In this document: one piece after another, positions 8,210 through 16,540 of the stretch | Position numbering within the stretch: the first letter of the stretch is position 1 | Layout: each line of letters begins with the position of its first letter | NCBI GenBank assembly: GCA_007127335.1 | Contig: SKZO01000068.1 | Location: 1 to 35,865, forward strand | DNA: 35,865 nucleotides | DNA from: Spirochaetales bacterium | GTDB lineage: Bacteria; Spirochaetota; Spirochaetia; DSM-27196; SLST01 | Reading direction: 5' to 3' | Program-made: the position numbers and the translations under genes | The notes under the pieces: model-generated | The model's database searches: none | What the model saw: the letters and a program-made list of their open reading frames with translations, nothing else | Told to the model about the DNA's origin: nothing

Positions 8210-9292
8210 TCATCTCACGGGCGATGATCCGACCGTGATCGCATCGCGCTGGGCGATGAGCGACAGCTCAGCCGCCTTGAACGTGTGCTGCTGCGGCATC
8301 GCGTTCTCGGTCCCGTTCAGACAGTCGAGAATGAGATCGCCGAAGTACGGGAAACCGACGCTCCCGGCGACCGAGAAGTGCTTCTCCCCCTTCCCGTTCA
8401 CGAGGTACACCTGGTCTCCGCCGGCGTCCCTGGCCACCTCCGTGTACTTGCGGAGCTCCAGATAGCCTTCGGTTCCCATGATGAACGTCCGGCCGTCTCC
8501 CCAGGTCGACAGCCCGTCCGGTGTGAACCAGTCAACGCGAAAGTAGTTGGTGACGCCGTTGTCGGCCACGAGCGTCGCATCGCCAAAGTCCTCGAGCTCC
8601 GGGTACTCGGGATGGTTGTAGTTGGCAACCTTGCTGTGCAGGACCGTTGCATCCTTCGCGCCCGCATAGTAGAGAAACTGCTCGGCCTGATGGCTGCCGA
8701 TATCGATCAGTATCCCCCCGTACCGTTCCTTCCGGAAAAACCAGTCGGGGCGGGCCGACGCTCCAAGCCGGTGAGGGCCGAGCCCGATCACCTGCAGCAC
8801 CGTACCGATCGCCCCTTCCTCAATGAGCTGTCCGGCAAAGACGCCGCTCTCGTTCTGTATCCGCTCGCTGTAACAGACCGCCCAGATGAGTCCGGTCTCG
8901 CGCACCCTGGACTTCGCCGCCTCGAGTTGGTCGAGGGTCGTGAACGGCGCCTTGTCCGAGAAGTAGTGCTTTCCGTGATCCATCACCCGCAGTCCCAGCG
9001 GTCCCCGGTCGGCGGGAACCGCCGCGGAGGCCACCATCTGCACGTCCGTCCGTTCGAGCAGCGCCGCCTCCTCGGCCACGATCTCCACGTCCGGGAAGTC
9101 GGCGCGAAACGCATCCATCTTCGCGGCGTCGGGGTCGTGCACCGCGACAATCTGCGCCCCGGCATCTACGAGCCCGTGGCACATGCCGACGATGTGGCCG
9201 TGGTCGAGACCGACGACACCGACACGAAACGCGCCGGTCTCCACAACCCGACGCCCCTGCGCGCGCGGCGCGTAGTTCATTCCATCACTCAT
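8210..9292 (-). CDS. Gfo/Idh/MocA family oxidoreductase (second, divergent EKP motif)
   Basis: NAD(P)-dependent oxidoreductase fold of 360 residues. The Rossmann motif GVVGLDHGH is at 25-33. The Glu-Lys-Pro signature is replaced by Asp-Lys-Ala-Pro (113-116, FSDKAPFTT), keeping the catalytic lysine but not the usual flanking residues. GGILIDIGSHQAEQFLYYAG carries the Asp/His pair of the active-site helix. The start has a GAGGTGA ribosome site that overlaps the stop of the LiaF-like gene three bases upstream, and malQ begins one base after this gene ends. The substrate is unknown; the altered motif suggests a distinct subfamily. Confidence 0.78.
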   Translation of the reverse strand: MSDGMNYAPRAQGRRVVETGAFRVGVVGLDHGHIVGMCHGLVDAGAQIVAVHDPDAAKMDAFRADFPDVEIVAEEAALLERTDVQMVASAAVPADRGPLGLRVMDHGKHYFSDKAPFTTLDQLEAAKSRVRETGLIWAVCYSERIQNESGVFAGQLIEEGAIGTVLQVIGLGPHRLGASARPDWFFRKERYGGILIDIGSHQAEQFLYYAGAKDATVLHSKVANYNHPEYPELEDFGDATLVADNGVTNYFRVDWFTPDGLSTWGDGRTFIMGTEGYLELRKYTEVARDAGGDQVYLVNGKGEKHFSVAGSVGFPYFGDLILDCLNGTENAMPQQHTFKAAELSLIAQRDAITVGSSPVR

Positions 9293-9295
9293 CTC

Positions 9296-9904
9296 TCACC
9301 TCTTGAATCTGACTTCTACGCCACCGAAGATCGCAGCGCCCTCTACCCGTACGGCAGGAGCTCCCGGTATGGCCGGAGACTTCCGCCTTCCCGCTTCGAA
9401 CGCGCCGAATATCCCGGCGCCGCTGACCTCTACGTTCGTCCCTTCAGGAACAATGATATCCACTCCCCCGAACATCGCAAACGCCTTGATCGTGATCCCT
9501 CCGGGCGGAAAATGTGCTTCCCGCAGGTCTATGTCGCTGCCTCCAAAGACGGCCAACACATTGAGCGTCCGTGGAGGCGACCAGACACCCTTGCGATCGG
9601 CGCCTGAGAAGATCGCGACCAACGTCGATTCGCCGGGAACCTCGCCCCGGTTCACTGCGAACCGCTCGAGGCCGTCCGCCGCGACCGAGGAATCCGACGG
9701 CACGGCAGGGGGGTTGGGAGACCCGGCGAGCGGGAGATCGACGATCAGACTTCGAAGCTCCGCGTGCCGGTCCGCGCCCGTCGCGGTCTCGAGCCGCTGC
9801 TCGAACTCCTCCTCGCTGAGGAAGTCTCGCGAATAGCCGGTGGACAACTGCTCGATCACGTGCTCCCGCAACCTCTCGAGAGAGTCGTTCCTGGGGTCGC
9901 TCAT
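9296..9904 (-). CDS. DUF1707 plus LiaF-like C-terminal domain protein
   Basis: A 202-residue soluble protein. Residues 1-57 resemble the short DUF1707 domain (SDPRND...FLSEEEFEQRLETA...ELRSLIVDLP). Residues about 95-200 form the repeated beta structure of the LiaF/VraT C-terminal domain (DUF2154-like), with three variants of the hallmark: LAVFGGSDIDL, MFGGVDIIVPEG and IFGGVEVRF. LiaF-type proteins modulate cell-envelope stress signalling, but this one has no membrane segments, so it would be a cytoplasmic or peripheral form. I chose the ATG at 9904 rather than the upstream start at 9958 because a good promoter ends only six bases before it and no ribosome site is visible, which points to a leaderless mRNA. 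It is the first gene of the run leading to malQ. Confidence 0.78.
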   Translation of the reverse strand: MSDPRNDSLERLREHVIEQLSTGYSRDFLSEEEFEQRLETATGADRHAELRSLIVDLPLAGSPNPPAVPSDSSVAADGLERFAVNRGEVPGESTLVAIFSGADRKGVWSPPRTLNVLAVFGGSDIDLREAHFPPGGITIKAFAMFGGVDIIVPEGTNVEVSGAGIFGAFEAGRRKSPAIPGAPAVRVEGAAIFGGVEVRFKR

Positions 9905-9910
9905 TGGCGA

Positions 9911-9940
9911 AGTATACCGGCTGACCGCAGCATGTGTCAC
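9911..9940 (-). promoter_or_regulatory. sigma70-type promoter, apparently leaderless, for the LiaF-like gene
   Basis: Minus-strand GTGACA (9935-9940), an 18-base spacer and TATACT (9911-9916), followed after six bases by the ATG at 9902-9904. Transcription would start at or within a base or two of the start codon. Confidence 0.6.
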
Positions 9941-9958
9941 GCAGAGTGCACCCGGCAC

Positions 9959-11026
9959 TCAATCGAGGAACGACCAATCGAGCTCGACCGCTCGTCCCGT
10001 CCGGGCCGACTCGTAGATCGCATCGAGGATCGCGTTGTTCACAAGCCCGCTCACGGCGTCCGAGATGGGCGTTGTACCCGAAGCAACGGACTCGAGAAAG
10101 TGGCGTGCGAGCAGCGTGCGATGGTCTTCGCCGGCCGGCGCGGGAGCCTCGACATCGACGGGGCGGTCGAACTTCTGCGTGGTGTATACCAGGCGCTTGC
10201 CCCGGATCGAGGCTCCGCCCTCGGTTCCCATCAGGTCAATGAAGTGGCTGTTGTCGCTCAGCGTGTTCACGGCCCAGCTCACCTCGAGCGTGAGCGTGGC
10301 TCCATCGTCCATCTTGATCATCGCGGAGGCGAGGTCCTCGACGTCGAAGCGACCATCCCATTGCGGCGTTCCCCATGAACCCAGGCCCCGTCGCTGAGGA
10401 CCGAACTTCGCATAGGTCGACCCGAAAACGCTCACCGGTTTGGGGTTACCGAGCAGCCACATGGCCATATCCAGGACGTGGACGCCAATGTCGATGAGCG
10501 GCCCGCCGCCGGACTCGTCCATCCGGGTAAACCAGCTTCCCCACCCGGGGATATTCTTTCGCCGCATCATGCCGCACTTCGCGTTGTAGACCTCACCAAG
10601 CTCGCCGCCATCCGCCATCCGCTTGACCTCGCGCAGTTCGGGGAGCCATCGCATCTGGTGCGCGACCATCACGGTCAGTCCGGTGGCTCGCTGCGCCTCG
10701 ACGATCTCCCGCGCCGCATGAGCGTTGAGTGCCATCGGCTTCTCAACGAGGACGTGCTTGCCGGCCCGCAGCGCGGAGACGGTGAGTCCGGCGTGATGGC
10801 TGTTCGGCACGGCGACCACAACCGCATCGACATCCGCAGACTCGATCAGCTCGTCGGCGTTGGCAAAGACCCGCTCCAGGCCGAACCGTCGCGCGGCAGC
10901 GGTCGCGAGATCCGCCGACATATCGGTGCAGCCGACGACAGTTGAGTCGTCGAACTCCCCGAACTTCTCCATGTGCACCCGACCGATGAACCCCGCGCCT
11001 ATGACACCAATGCGAAGCCGACTCAT
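9959..11026 (-). CDS. Gfo/Idh/MocA family oxidoreductase (third)
   Basis: NAD(P)-dependent dehydrogenase of 355 residues with all canonical elements: GVIGAGFIG at 7-15, EKP at 95-97, and the active-site helix GGPLIDIGVHVLDMAMWLLG with the Asp and His of the family. The start at 11026 overlaps the isomerase stop as ATGA; the in-frame extension to 11083 lies within the isomerase gene. It resembles inositol/glycoside 3-dehydrogenase types. Paired with the TIM-barrel gene before it and an unrecognised large protein, it probably oxidises a sugar or glycoside released by that system. The substrate is not determinable here. Confidence 0.84.
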   Translation of the reverse strand: MSRLRIGVIGAGFIGRVHMEKFGEFDDSTVVGCTDMSADLATAAARRFGLERVFANADELIESADVDAVVVAVPNSHHAGLTVSALRAGKHVLVEKPMALNAHAAREIVEAQRATGLTVMVAHQMRWLPELREVKRMADGGELGEVYNAKCGMMRRKNIPGWGSWFTRMDESGGGPLIDIGVHVLDMAMWLLGNPKPVSVFGSTYAKFGPQRRGLGSWGTPQWDGRFDVEDLASAMIKMDDGATLTLEVSWAVNTLSDNSHFIDLMGTEGGASIRGKRLVYTTQKFDRPVDVEAPAPAGEDHRTLLARHFLESVASGTTPISDAVSGLVNNAILDAIYESARTGRAVELDWSFLD

Positions 11027-11781
11027 TCGAGACCCTCCGGCACGGTGACGAGCTGCATCTCGCGCCCGACCGCCTTCACGCATTCACGCAGGGCCGGCAC
11101 CGGGTTATCGACGTCACCCTCGTACTCGAGTATGGCCTCTCCGTCGAACCCCGCCTCCGTCATCGCGCGATCAAGGGCTCTCAGATCGAGCGTCCCGGTC
11201 CCCACGACGACATCCTCCGGCGTCCGGTCGCGGCCGAACACGAAGTCCTTGATGTGGACGAGATGCAGCCGATCGCCGAACTCCCGCACCATCTCAACAG
11301 GGTCTTCCCGGGAATCGATCGCCCAGGCCGTGTCCAGGCTCAACCCGACGCGCGAGCTCGTCTTCCCAAAGACCCAGCGCAGGGCGGTGACCGAACCGAG
11401 CCAGTGCCGGCCTCCGTGATTGTGGATGCCCAGCTTGACCCCGTACCGTTCGCTCAGCTCATCGGCAACCTTGAGCGCCTCGTCGATCCCCTCGAGCGGG
11501 AAGTCGACGCTCATCCGCTCAAGGCCCGCGGCCTTCGCGCACTCGAACAGCGTGGTGGCCGCCGTGCGGTCGCCGTCGAGCTTGTTGACGCCAATGCTGA
11601 CGATCGGGACGCCGGCCGCCTCATACTGCCCGGCGAGCGCGCCGAACCCGTCCGGATCGTCGAAGGCAGTGTGCACGCGGCACACCTCGATCCTCCGCAG
11701 ACCGCATGCCTTGACCGTCTTCGCAACCGCCTCGTTGTCGGTGATGCCCCGCAGACAGAAGCTCTGTAACCCGAGTTCCAT
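11023..11781 (-). CDS. sugar phosphate isomerase/epimerase, TIM-barrel (second)
   Basis: Xylose-isomerase-like barrel of 252 residues. Putative metal and catalytic residues: HNHGG at 120-124, D150 in LSLDTAW, H176 in HIKDF and E219 or E221 in ILEYEGD. It is shorter than, and not close to, the isomerase at 3463-4326. The start ATG (11779-11781) is preceded by GGAGGAGG, and the upstream large gene ends 17 bases before. Its 4-base overlap with the following Gfo/Idh gene suggests the two enzymes act in sequence: oxidation of a sugar hydroxyl and isomerisation or beta-elimination of the keto product. The specific reaction is inference. Confidence 0.82.
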   Translation of the reverse strand: MELGLQSFCLRGITDNEAVAKTVKACGLRRIEVCRVHTAFDDPDGFGALAGQYEAAGVPIVSIGVNKLDGDRTAATTLFECAKAAGLERMSVDFPLEGIDEALKVADELSERYGVKLGIHNHGGRHWLGSVTALRWVFGKTSSRVGLSLDTAWAIDSREDPVEMVREFGDRLHLVHIKDFVFGRDRTPEDVVVGTGTLDLRALDRAMTEAGFDGEAILEYEGDVDNPVPALRECVKAVGREMQLVTVPEGLE

Positions 11782-11797
11782 GGATCCTCCTCCAATC

Positions 11798-13732
11798 TCA
11801 AAGAAATGCACTCGCCGAGCGCGACTGATCGCGCCAGTTGAGCGATAACGTCTCGTCGTCGCAGCGTACCCGTACGATGTTCGCGGGGAAATCGGCGGCA
11901 ACGTACGCGTTGTCGTAGCGACGGTACCCGTCGACAGCCGGGTACGGGCTGCCGCGGACGTGCGATGTGATCGGCATCTGCCATCCGCTTACCGTCAGTG
12001 AACCCCGTCTGCCCAGGGCGATCTTCCCGTGCGGAGCGAGCTCGATCTCGACGCGCTCACGCGATCCACGACCGGTGATCTCGAGCGGCGCCTCCGTCAT
12101 CGTCCGGATGAAGTTCTCGAAGGGCCCGTGAGTCACCTCGCGGCCACAGACGCATACGAGAATCGCCGTCGGTCCGGGAGCAACGACATGTGCCTGGGCG
12201 CTCCCCTCCTGCGCCCGCTGCCACGGATGTCGCGTCCAGAGCCCCACATAGCCGCCTCCCCGGCGCGCGAAGAGCCACCCCCCGTTCTGCTCGACCTCGT
12301 CAAACTCCGCGGGGGGAAACCACAGGGGCAGATCTCCGGACCCGTGGCAGATCAGGACGTTTTTGTACTGCACCGCGCGCGGCAGGACCCCCGATCCCTC
12401 GAACAGGCGATCGGTCTGCGGATCTGCGCTCTGGGGCAGCGCACAGACGTGAGCGCGGGGGCCGAGCGTCACCTGCCAGATACGCTGCCGGCCGGTGGCA
12501 TATCCGGGTCGGTAATCCTGTGCGCAACTGAGCATGTAGTCAGGGGTCCGGTACGTGCAGGCATTCACCTCTTCCCGGGTCCTGCCGGCCAGCCTCCGCT
12601 CGAGTGCCCCGGCAAGCGGCCGGACCAGACCGAGCCGTCGGATGAGGGTGATGAGCAGGCGGCGTCGGCGAAGCGGCGCGAAGAACGGATGGTCCCACCA
12701 GCGGTATTCGTCGAGCATCCGTAGCACGAGCCCGGCCGTGCGCTCGTGGAGATAGGCCTCCATCCCAAGAAAGACCATGCCGTCCTCAAACGTGCGGAGC
12801 CCGATTCCCCACTGGTCGGCCTCATCGATCCGGATACCCATACGCTGACGGTTTTCGACCTCCGGTCGCCCGGTATCCGCTGCGATGGATGCGAGTACCG
12901 CGGGCGCTTCGTACCGGATGCTCACCGACAGCTGCGATGCGCCCATATCTCCGGGACGAAACCGGTTCATACCCGCGATCAGACGGAGAACGGAGCCCAT
13001 GGCTTCGTTCGCAGAGTCGCTCGTCCTGCCCTGGGTACACCCGAAGACGCCGCGAAACTGGTTGAGCACGAGATCGAGCAGGATCACATCGGTCACCATG
13101 GTCGCCGCCCGAACGAGCTTCGGATCGTGGGCGAACTCGACGAGGTTCAGCAGCGCTGCAAGGTTCTCATCGTACGGCTGGTCGCTCAACCACTCGCTGA
13201 ATCCGGTCCGAAAACGAAGGTCGAGCCAGCGTTCGATTCGTGGACGGAACCGGTTCATCTGTTCGCGACCGGTACGGCCGGTATTCGTGAAGGACTCTTC
13301 CGGGTAGAGCTGGCCGGCGAGATACGCACCTGCCGCGAAGGCGATCTGATGGCTCTCGGTCCAGTGCAGCATCGCGTCGCGGCCCGGCTCGTCGGGCCAG
13401 TAGCGAAAGCCAAGGATGACCGTGCGTAGCCGTGCGCGCACGTCGGCATCAACCAGGTCGCGTCCGGGATCAGCCGGCTCAGGGAAACGTCCAAGTATCC
13501 CGATCAGGCCGTGAAGCAGGTACTCCGCTCCGTCCTCCCGGTTCTCCACCCGATGCGCCGCGTCGAGGAGCAGGTTCGCATCGGGAGCCTGGCCCTCAAT
13601 CAGTCGGATGAGCTCAGTGTACGGTCCGGTCGGCGGCGAGGCCAGCGTCAGCGTGCGGTATTCCGCGCATCGCTGCGCGTATGAGCTGTCCGTGGGGTAT
13701 TCGTGGTACGTGTTCGAGTTGGACATTGACAT
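11798..13732 (-). CDS. unrecognised large protein, possible (alpha/alpha)-toroid glycan-active enzyme
   Basis: About 644 residues; I cannot place it in a named family. The first half (to roughly residue 350) looks helical, with WTESHQIAF (123-131), a TNTGRTGREQM segment (149-159), FSEWLSDQPYDENL (178-191) and GCTQGRTSD (231-239). Such Asn/His/Tyr/Trp-rich helical pairs are reminiscent of polysaccharide lyase toroids. The second half is beta-rich with many Trp, Gly and Arg residues, ending in WQMPITSHVRG and LSLNWRDQ. No signal peptide is visible, so a cytoplasmic oligosaccharide enzyme would fit. Starts at 13732 or 13726 are both possible and neither has a ribosome site; a strong promoter just upstream favours a very short leader. 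It heads a three-gene operon with an isomerase and a Gfo/Idh oxidoreductase. The enzyme role is a hypothesis. Confidence 0.6.
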   Translation of the reverse strand: MSMSNSNTYHEYPTDSSYAQRCAEYRTLTLASPPTGPYTELIRLIEGQAPDANLLLDAAHRVENREDGAEYLLHGLIGILGRFPEPADPGRDLVDADVRARLRTVILGFRYWPDEPGRDAMLHWTESHQIAFAAGAYLAGQLYPEESFTNTGRTGREQMNRFRPRIERWLDLRFRTGFSEWLSDQPYDENLAALLNLVEFAHDPKLVRAATMVTDVILLDLVLNQFRGVFGCTQGRTSDSANEAMGSVLRLIAGMNRFRPGDMGASQLSVSIRYEAPAVLASIAADTGRPEVENRQRMGIRIDEADQWGIGLRTFEDGMVFLGMEAYLHERTAGLVLRMLDEYRWWDHPFFAPLRRRRLLITLIRRLGLVRPLAGALERRLAGRTREEVNACTYRTPDYMLSCAQDYRPGYATGRQRIWQVTLGPRAHVCALPQSADPQTDRLFEGSGVLPRAVQYKNVLICHGSGDLPLWFPPAEFDEVEQNGGWLFARRGGGYVGLWTRHPWQRAQEGSAQAHVVAPGPTAILVCVCGREVTHGPFENFIRTMTEAPLEITGRGSRERVEIELAPHGKIALGRRGSLTVSGWQMPITSHVRGSPYPAVDGYRRYDNAYVAADFPANIVRVRCDDETLSLNWRDQSRSASAFL

Positions 13733-13747
13733 AACGGGTTTTCGGGT

Positions 13748-13776
13748 ATCATAGTCGACTCCCCCAAGGTTGTCAC
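13748..13776 (-). promoter_or_regulatory. strong sigma70-type promoter for the unknown-isomerase-Gfo/Idh operon
   Basis: Minus-strand GTGACA (13771-13776), exactly 17 bases, then TATGAT (13748-13753); each box differs from consensus by one base. The predicted mRNA start is near 13741, nine bases before the ATG at 13732. Confidence 0.65.
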
Positions 13777-13835
13777 GACCTTCGTCGATGGATGCCCCGC
13801 AGGTATTCCGGTATGCTGAGCGCCCAGGAGCGAGC

Positions 13836-14501
13836 GTGCGACACATACACCTTCCCGCGCTGCGGGAATCACGCAAGGGACGGATCTTCGAGCTCTCCGC
13901 GGCTGCGGTGACCGCGGCGGGGAAGTTCGTGTTCACCGACTGGCTGGATCACCAACTGCCCTACACCGTCGGCGCGATCATTTTCTGGGCAGCCTACGTG
14001 ATGCTGCGGCGGAGAGCCGACGAGTCGGTCATGCGGCGCTGGGGGTTTCGGCGGGCCGGCCTGCGGGAGGCGGCGGCTCTGAGTGGCCTTGCCTTCCTGA
14101 TCGGCGGTGGATTCTGCGCCGCATACGCAGTGATCGCGGGCGATCCGCTGGTGAACCGGAACCTCGCCCTGATCCTGCTCCTCTACCCCGCATGGGGACT
14201 GATCCAGCAGTTCCTCGTCGTCGCCCTGCTTGCCGACAATCTGATGGCACTGACCCGCGAGCGGACCCCCGAGTTCGTCGTGGTCATGGTATCGGCGCTC
14301 GTATTCAGCGCCGTCCATGTTCCTGAGACCGAGCTGATGATAGCCACCTTCTTCCTCGGCACGGCCACGACCCTCATATTCTTCCGCACCCGGAACCTGT
14401 GGATGATCGGACTGCTGCACGGATGGTTCGCTTCGCTCTTCTACTTTCTCGTCCTGCGCTACGATCCGCTTGCGCCGTTGCTTGAGGCCGCACCGTTCTG
14501 A
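13836..14501 (+). CDS. CPBP-type intramembrane protein with degenerate protease motif
   Basis: About 221 residues with multiple hydrophobic segments (about 40-57, 80-100, 108-135, 147-165, 168-184 and 190-207), resembling the CPBP/CAAX-protease (Abi) membrane family. Motif 2, FSAVH with H161, and a motif 3 histidine, H195 in LLHGWF, are present. Motif 1, normally EExxxR, reads QQFLVV at 124-129, so the catalytic glutamates are gone and proteolysis is doubtful. I chose GTG at 13836 because AGGAG sits five bases upstream; ATG codons at 13788 and 13770 are in frame but lack a ribosome site. It precedes an acyltransferase and a zinc-ribbon membrane protein on the same strand, so a membrane-lipid or envelope role is plausible. 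Confidence 0.68.
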   Translation: MRHIHLPALRESRKGRIFELSAAAVTAAGKFVFTDWLDHQLPYTVGAIIFWAAYVMLRRRADESVMRRWGFRRAGLREAAALSGLAFLIGGGFCAAYAVIAGDPLVNRNLALILLLYPAWGLIQQFLVVALLADNLMALTRERTPEFVVVMVSALVFSAVHVPETELMIATFFLGTATTLIFFRTRNLWMIGLLHGWFASLFYFLVLRYDPLAPLLEAAPF

Positions 14502-14510
14502 CGGTACCTT
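14482..14510 (+). promoter_or_regulatory. weak promoter candidate for the acyltransferase gene
   Basis: TTGAGG (14482-14487), 17 bases, TACCTT (14505-14510), then ten bases to the ATG at 14521, which has no ribosome site. The boxes are poor, and the -35 lies inside the end of the preceding gene. Confidence 0.25.
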
Positions 14511-14520
14511 TTGGGTAGCC

Positions 14521-15810
14521 ATGCGCGACGGACCCGCAGCCGACGACTGGCTGCGCCTCGACAACGCAGCAAAGATCTACCCGGCAACCAGAAACGATGC
14601 CGCCCCGGCGGTCTTCCGCGTATCCGTGACTCTTCGTCAGCGGGTGCGGGTTGAAAGGCTCCAGGAGGCTCTGGACGCGATCGTGGAACGGGTGCCGTAC
14701 TACCGGGTGCATCTGCGGCGAGGTTTCTTCTGGTACTACCTGCAACGGCACGAAGAGCCCATGCGAGTCGAACGCCTGCCGGTGTACCCACTGACCCGCA
14801 TCATGCTGCACCGCCGCGGAGAACAGCTGCTTCATGTCTACGCACGCGGCGGAATGGTGGCAGCCGACTTCTCCCATGTGTTGACCGACGGCTACGGAGC
14901 CATGCGTTTCCTCGGATCGCTCGTGGTCGAGTACCTGCGTCGGCTCGGCGAGCCCGTCGACCCGGGGCCCCTTCTCATGCGTCCTGATGAGGAGGTGCCG
15001 GGCGCGGAGTTCGAAGACGCGTTCCAGAACCACTACCGCGAAGGGTTGCCCCGGACTCCGGGCCTCGAACCGGCCTACCATATTCCCGGCATCGCTTCGA
15101 TGGGCGGGTACCGAACGGTTACCGGACACATGCCGGTCGACGCGGCGCTTCGTGCGGCCAGGCATTACGGGGCAACGCTCACCGAGTACCTCGTCGCAGC
15201 CTACATGCACGCCATCAAACGGGCATTCGACGAGCAGGCGAGCGGACTGATCGGGCCGCGTCACAGAGTCATCCGGATCGAAGTGCCGGTGAACATGCGC
15301 CGAATCCACCCGTCGCAGACCATGCGGAACTTCTCGCTCTTCGTCTCCCCGGAGATTGACCTGAGGCTCGGGGATTGGCCGTTCGAGCGAATCGTCCGAC
15401 GCGTTCACCACCAGATGAACATCGAGCTCGACCCCGCGGAGCTCTCGCGTCAGATCGCACGCAACGTCGGAGGAGAGCGCAGTTCTGTCGTGAGGGTCGT
15501 ACCGCGGGTGGCGAAGGACCTCTACCTCAGCCACCTGCGACGGACGATTGGAGACCGCAGCTATTCCGGTGTCGTATCCAACCTCGGTCGGTTCATCCTG
15601 CCGGATGATCTGGCCCCGTACGTGGAGTCGACCGGCGTTGTGCTCGGCCCGAACGCCGCATACAAGACCGGATGCGCGGTGGTCAGCTACCAGAACGATC
15701 TGTCAATCACGATCGGCAGCGTCGTCGGGGATCGCACCGTGGAGCGGGAGTTCTTCCGGAGAGTCGCCGCGGATGGTGTGCAGATCCTCATCTCGGAGGG
15801 TAACCGATGA
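14521..15810 (+). CDS. CoA-dependent acyltransferase, HxxxDG (alcohol acetyltransferase-like)
   Basis: A 429-residue protein of the condensation-domain/CoA-dependent acyltransferase superfamily. The catalytic motif HxxxDG is at 119-124 (SHVLTDGYG), in a strand-turn context typical of the family. The second half includes VPVNMRRIHPSQTMRN and SNLGRF, matching the conserved beta-bridge region of alcohol acetyltransferase and PapA-like proteins. It probably moves an acyl group from CoA to an alcohol or glycolipid. The ATG at 14521 was preferred over the upstream in-frame ATG at 14470, which lies inside the previous gene. Its stop overlaps the next start as ATGA, so it is coupled to the zinc-ribbon membrane protein; such pairs occur in other bacteria. 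The acyl acceptor is unknown. Confidence 0.75.
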   Translation: MRDGPAADDWLRLDNAAKIYPATRNDAAPAVFRVSVTLRQRVRVERLQEALDAIVERVPYYRVHLRRGFFWYYLQRHEEPMRVERLPVYPLTRIMLHRRGEQLLHVYARGGMVAADFSHVLTDGYGAMRFLGSLVVEYLRRLGEPVDPGPLLMRPDEEVPGAEFEDAFQNHYREGLPRTPGLEPAYHIPGIASMGGYRTVTGHMPVDAALRAARHYGATLTEYLVAAYMHAIKRAFDEQASGLIGPRHRVIRIEVPVNMRRIHPSQTMRNFSLFVSPEIDLRLGDWPFERIVRRVHHQMNIELDPAELSRQIARNVGGERSSVVRVVPRVAKDLYLSHLRRTIGDRSYSGVVSNLGRFILPDDLAPYVESTGVVLGPNAAYKTGCAVVSYQNDLSITIGSVVGDRTVEREFFRRVAADGVQILISEGNR

Positions 15811-16529
15811 ACGAGTGCAGCCAGTGCAAGGTCAGAATCGAAGACGGGATCGACGAATGCCCGCTGTGCGGCCTTCCGGTTGCGAAGGAAGGCGACCAGG
15901 ACCAGGCGGCCCGGCCGAATGCATTCCTGCGTCCGGAATCGGAACTGACGCCCGAGACTCAGAGGACGGTGCGCAGCGCGAAGATCTGGTTGTTCGAGAT
16001 GCTCTCGCTCATCGCCTTCACCACGGGCATCATCGTATTCGCCGTGGACTTCGCCTACGGCTTCGCGCTTTCGTGGTCGATTCTGCCGTTGATCGCGATC
16101 GGGTTCGTCTACGCCGCGGCGGTCGTCGTCATTGCGCTACTGCACCGCCCGTCACTCATCCTCGTCGCGGAGATCGCGGTGATCGCAGGCTTCCTGCTCG
16201 CTCTGAACTCCGTCGTCGGCGAACAGAGCTGGTTCCTCGATCTGGGGCTGCCGATCACCCTTCTCACCGGCACACTCATCGGGCTCGTCGCAGCCGTCGT
16301 CAGGAAACTCAGGCTGAATGTGATCCAGGCAATCGCCACGGGGACTCTTGCGGCCGGGCTGGAAGTCGTGGGGATAGAGTTCGTGATGAACCGGGCGCGC
16401 GGCGAGCTCATGGTGAGCTGGTCGCTGATAGCCTTCGCCTGCACGCTCTCCGCATTCTTCCTCATCCTCTTCATCAACAGGCAACTGCGAGGACGGCACG
16501 CCGAGTTCCGCAGGATCTTCCACCTGTAG
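15807..16529 (+). CDS. zinc-ribbon six-TM membrane protein (DUF6320-like)
   Basis: A 240-residue protein. The N-terminus carries a zinc ribbon, CxxC...CxxC with C4, C7, C18 and C21. Six hydrophobic segments follow, at about 60-86, 90-113, 117-139, 147-166, 173-193 and 202-224. The C-terminus is basic. This matches the architecture of proteins labelled DUF6320, which I recall being found beside alcohol-acetyltransferase-like genes. It overlaps the acyltransferase gene by four bases, so the two probably work together, for example with the membrane protein anchoring the transferase or handling its lipid substrate. That partnership is inferred from overlap only. It ends 11 bases from the convergent araC-type gene. 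Confidence 0.7.
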   Translation: MNECSQCKVRIEDGIDECPLCGLPVAKEGDQDQAARPNAFLRPESELTPETQRTVRSAKIWLFEMLSLIAFTTGIIVFAVDFAYGFALSWSILPLIAIGFVYAAAVVVIALLHRPSLILVAEIAVIAGFLLALNSVVGEQSWFLDLGLPITLLTGTLIGLVAAVVRKLRLNVIQAIATGTLAAGLEVVGIEFVMNRARGELMVSWSLIAFACTLSAFFLILFINRQLRGRHAEFRRIFHL

Positions 16530-16540
16530 CGGGAGACGGG

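Noticed and set aside
7585-8238. A 217-residue plus-strand frame opposite malQ
   Set aside because: Mirror frame of a complete GH77 enzyme, without motif or start signal.
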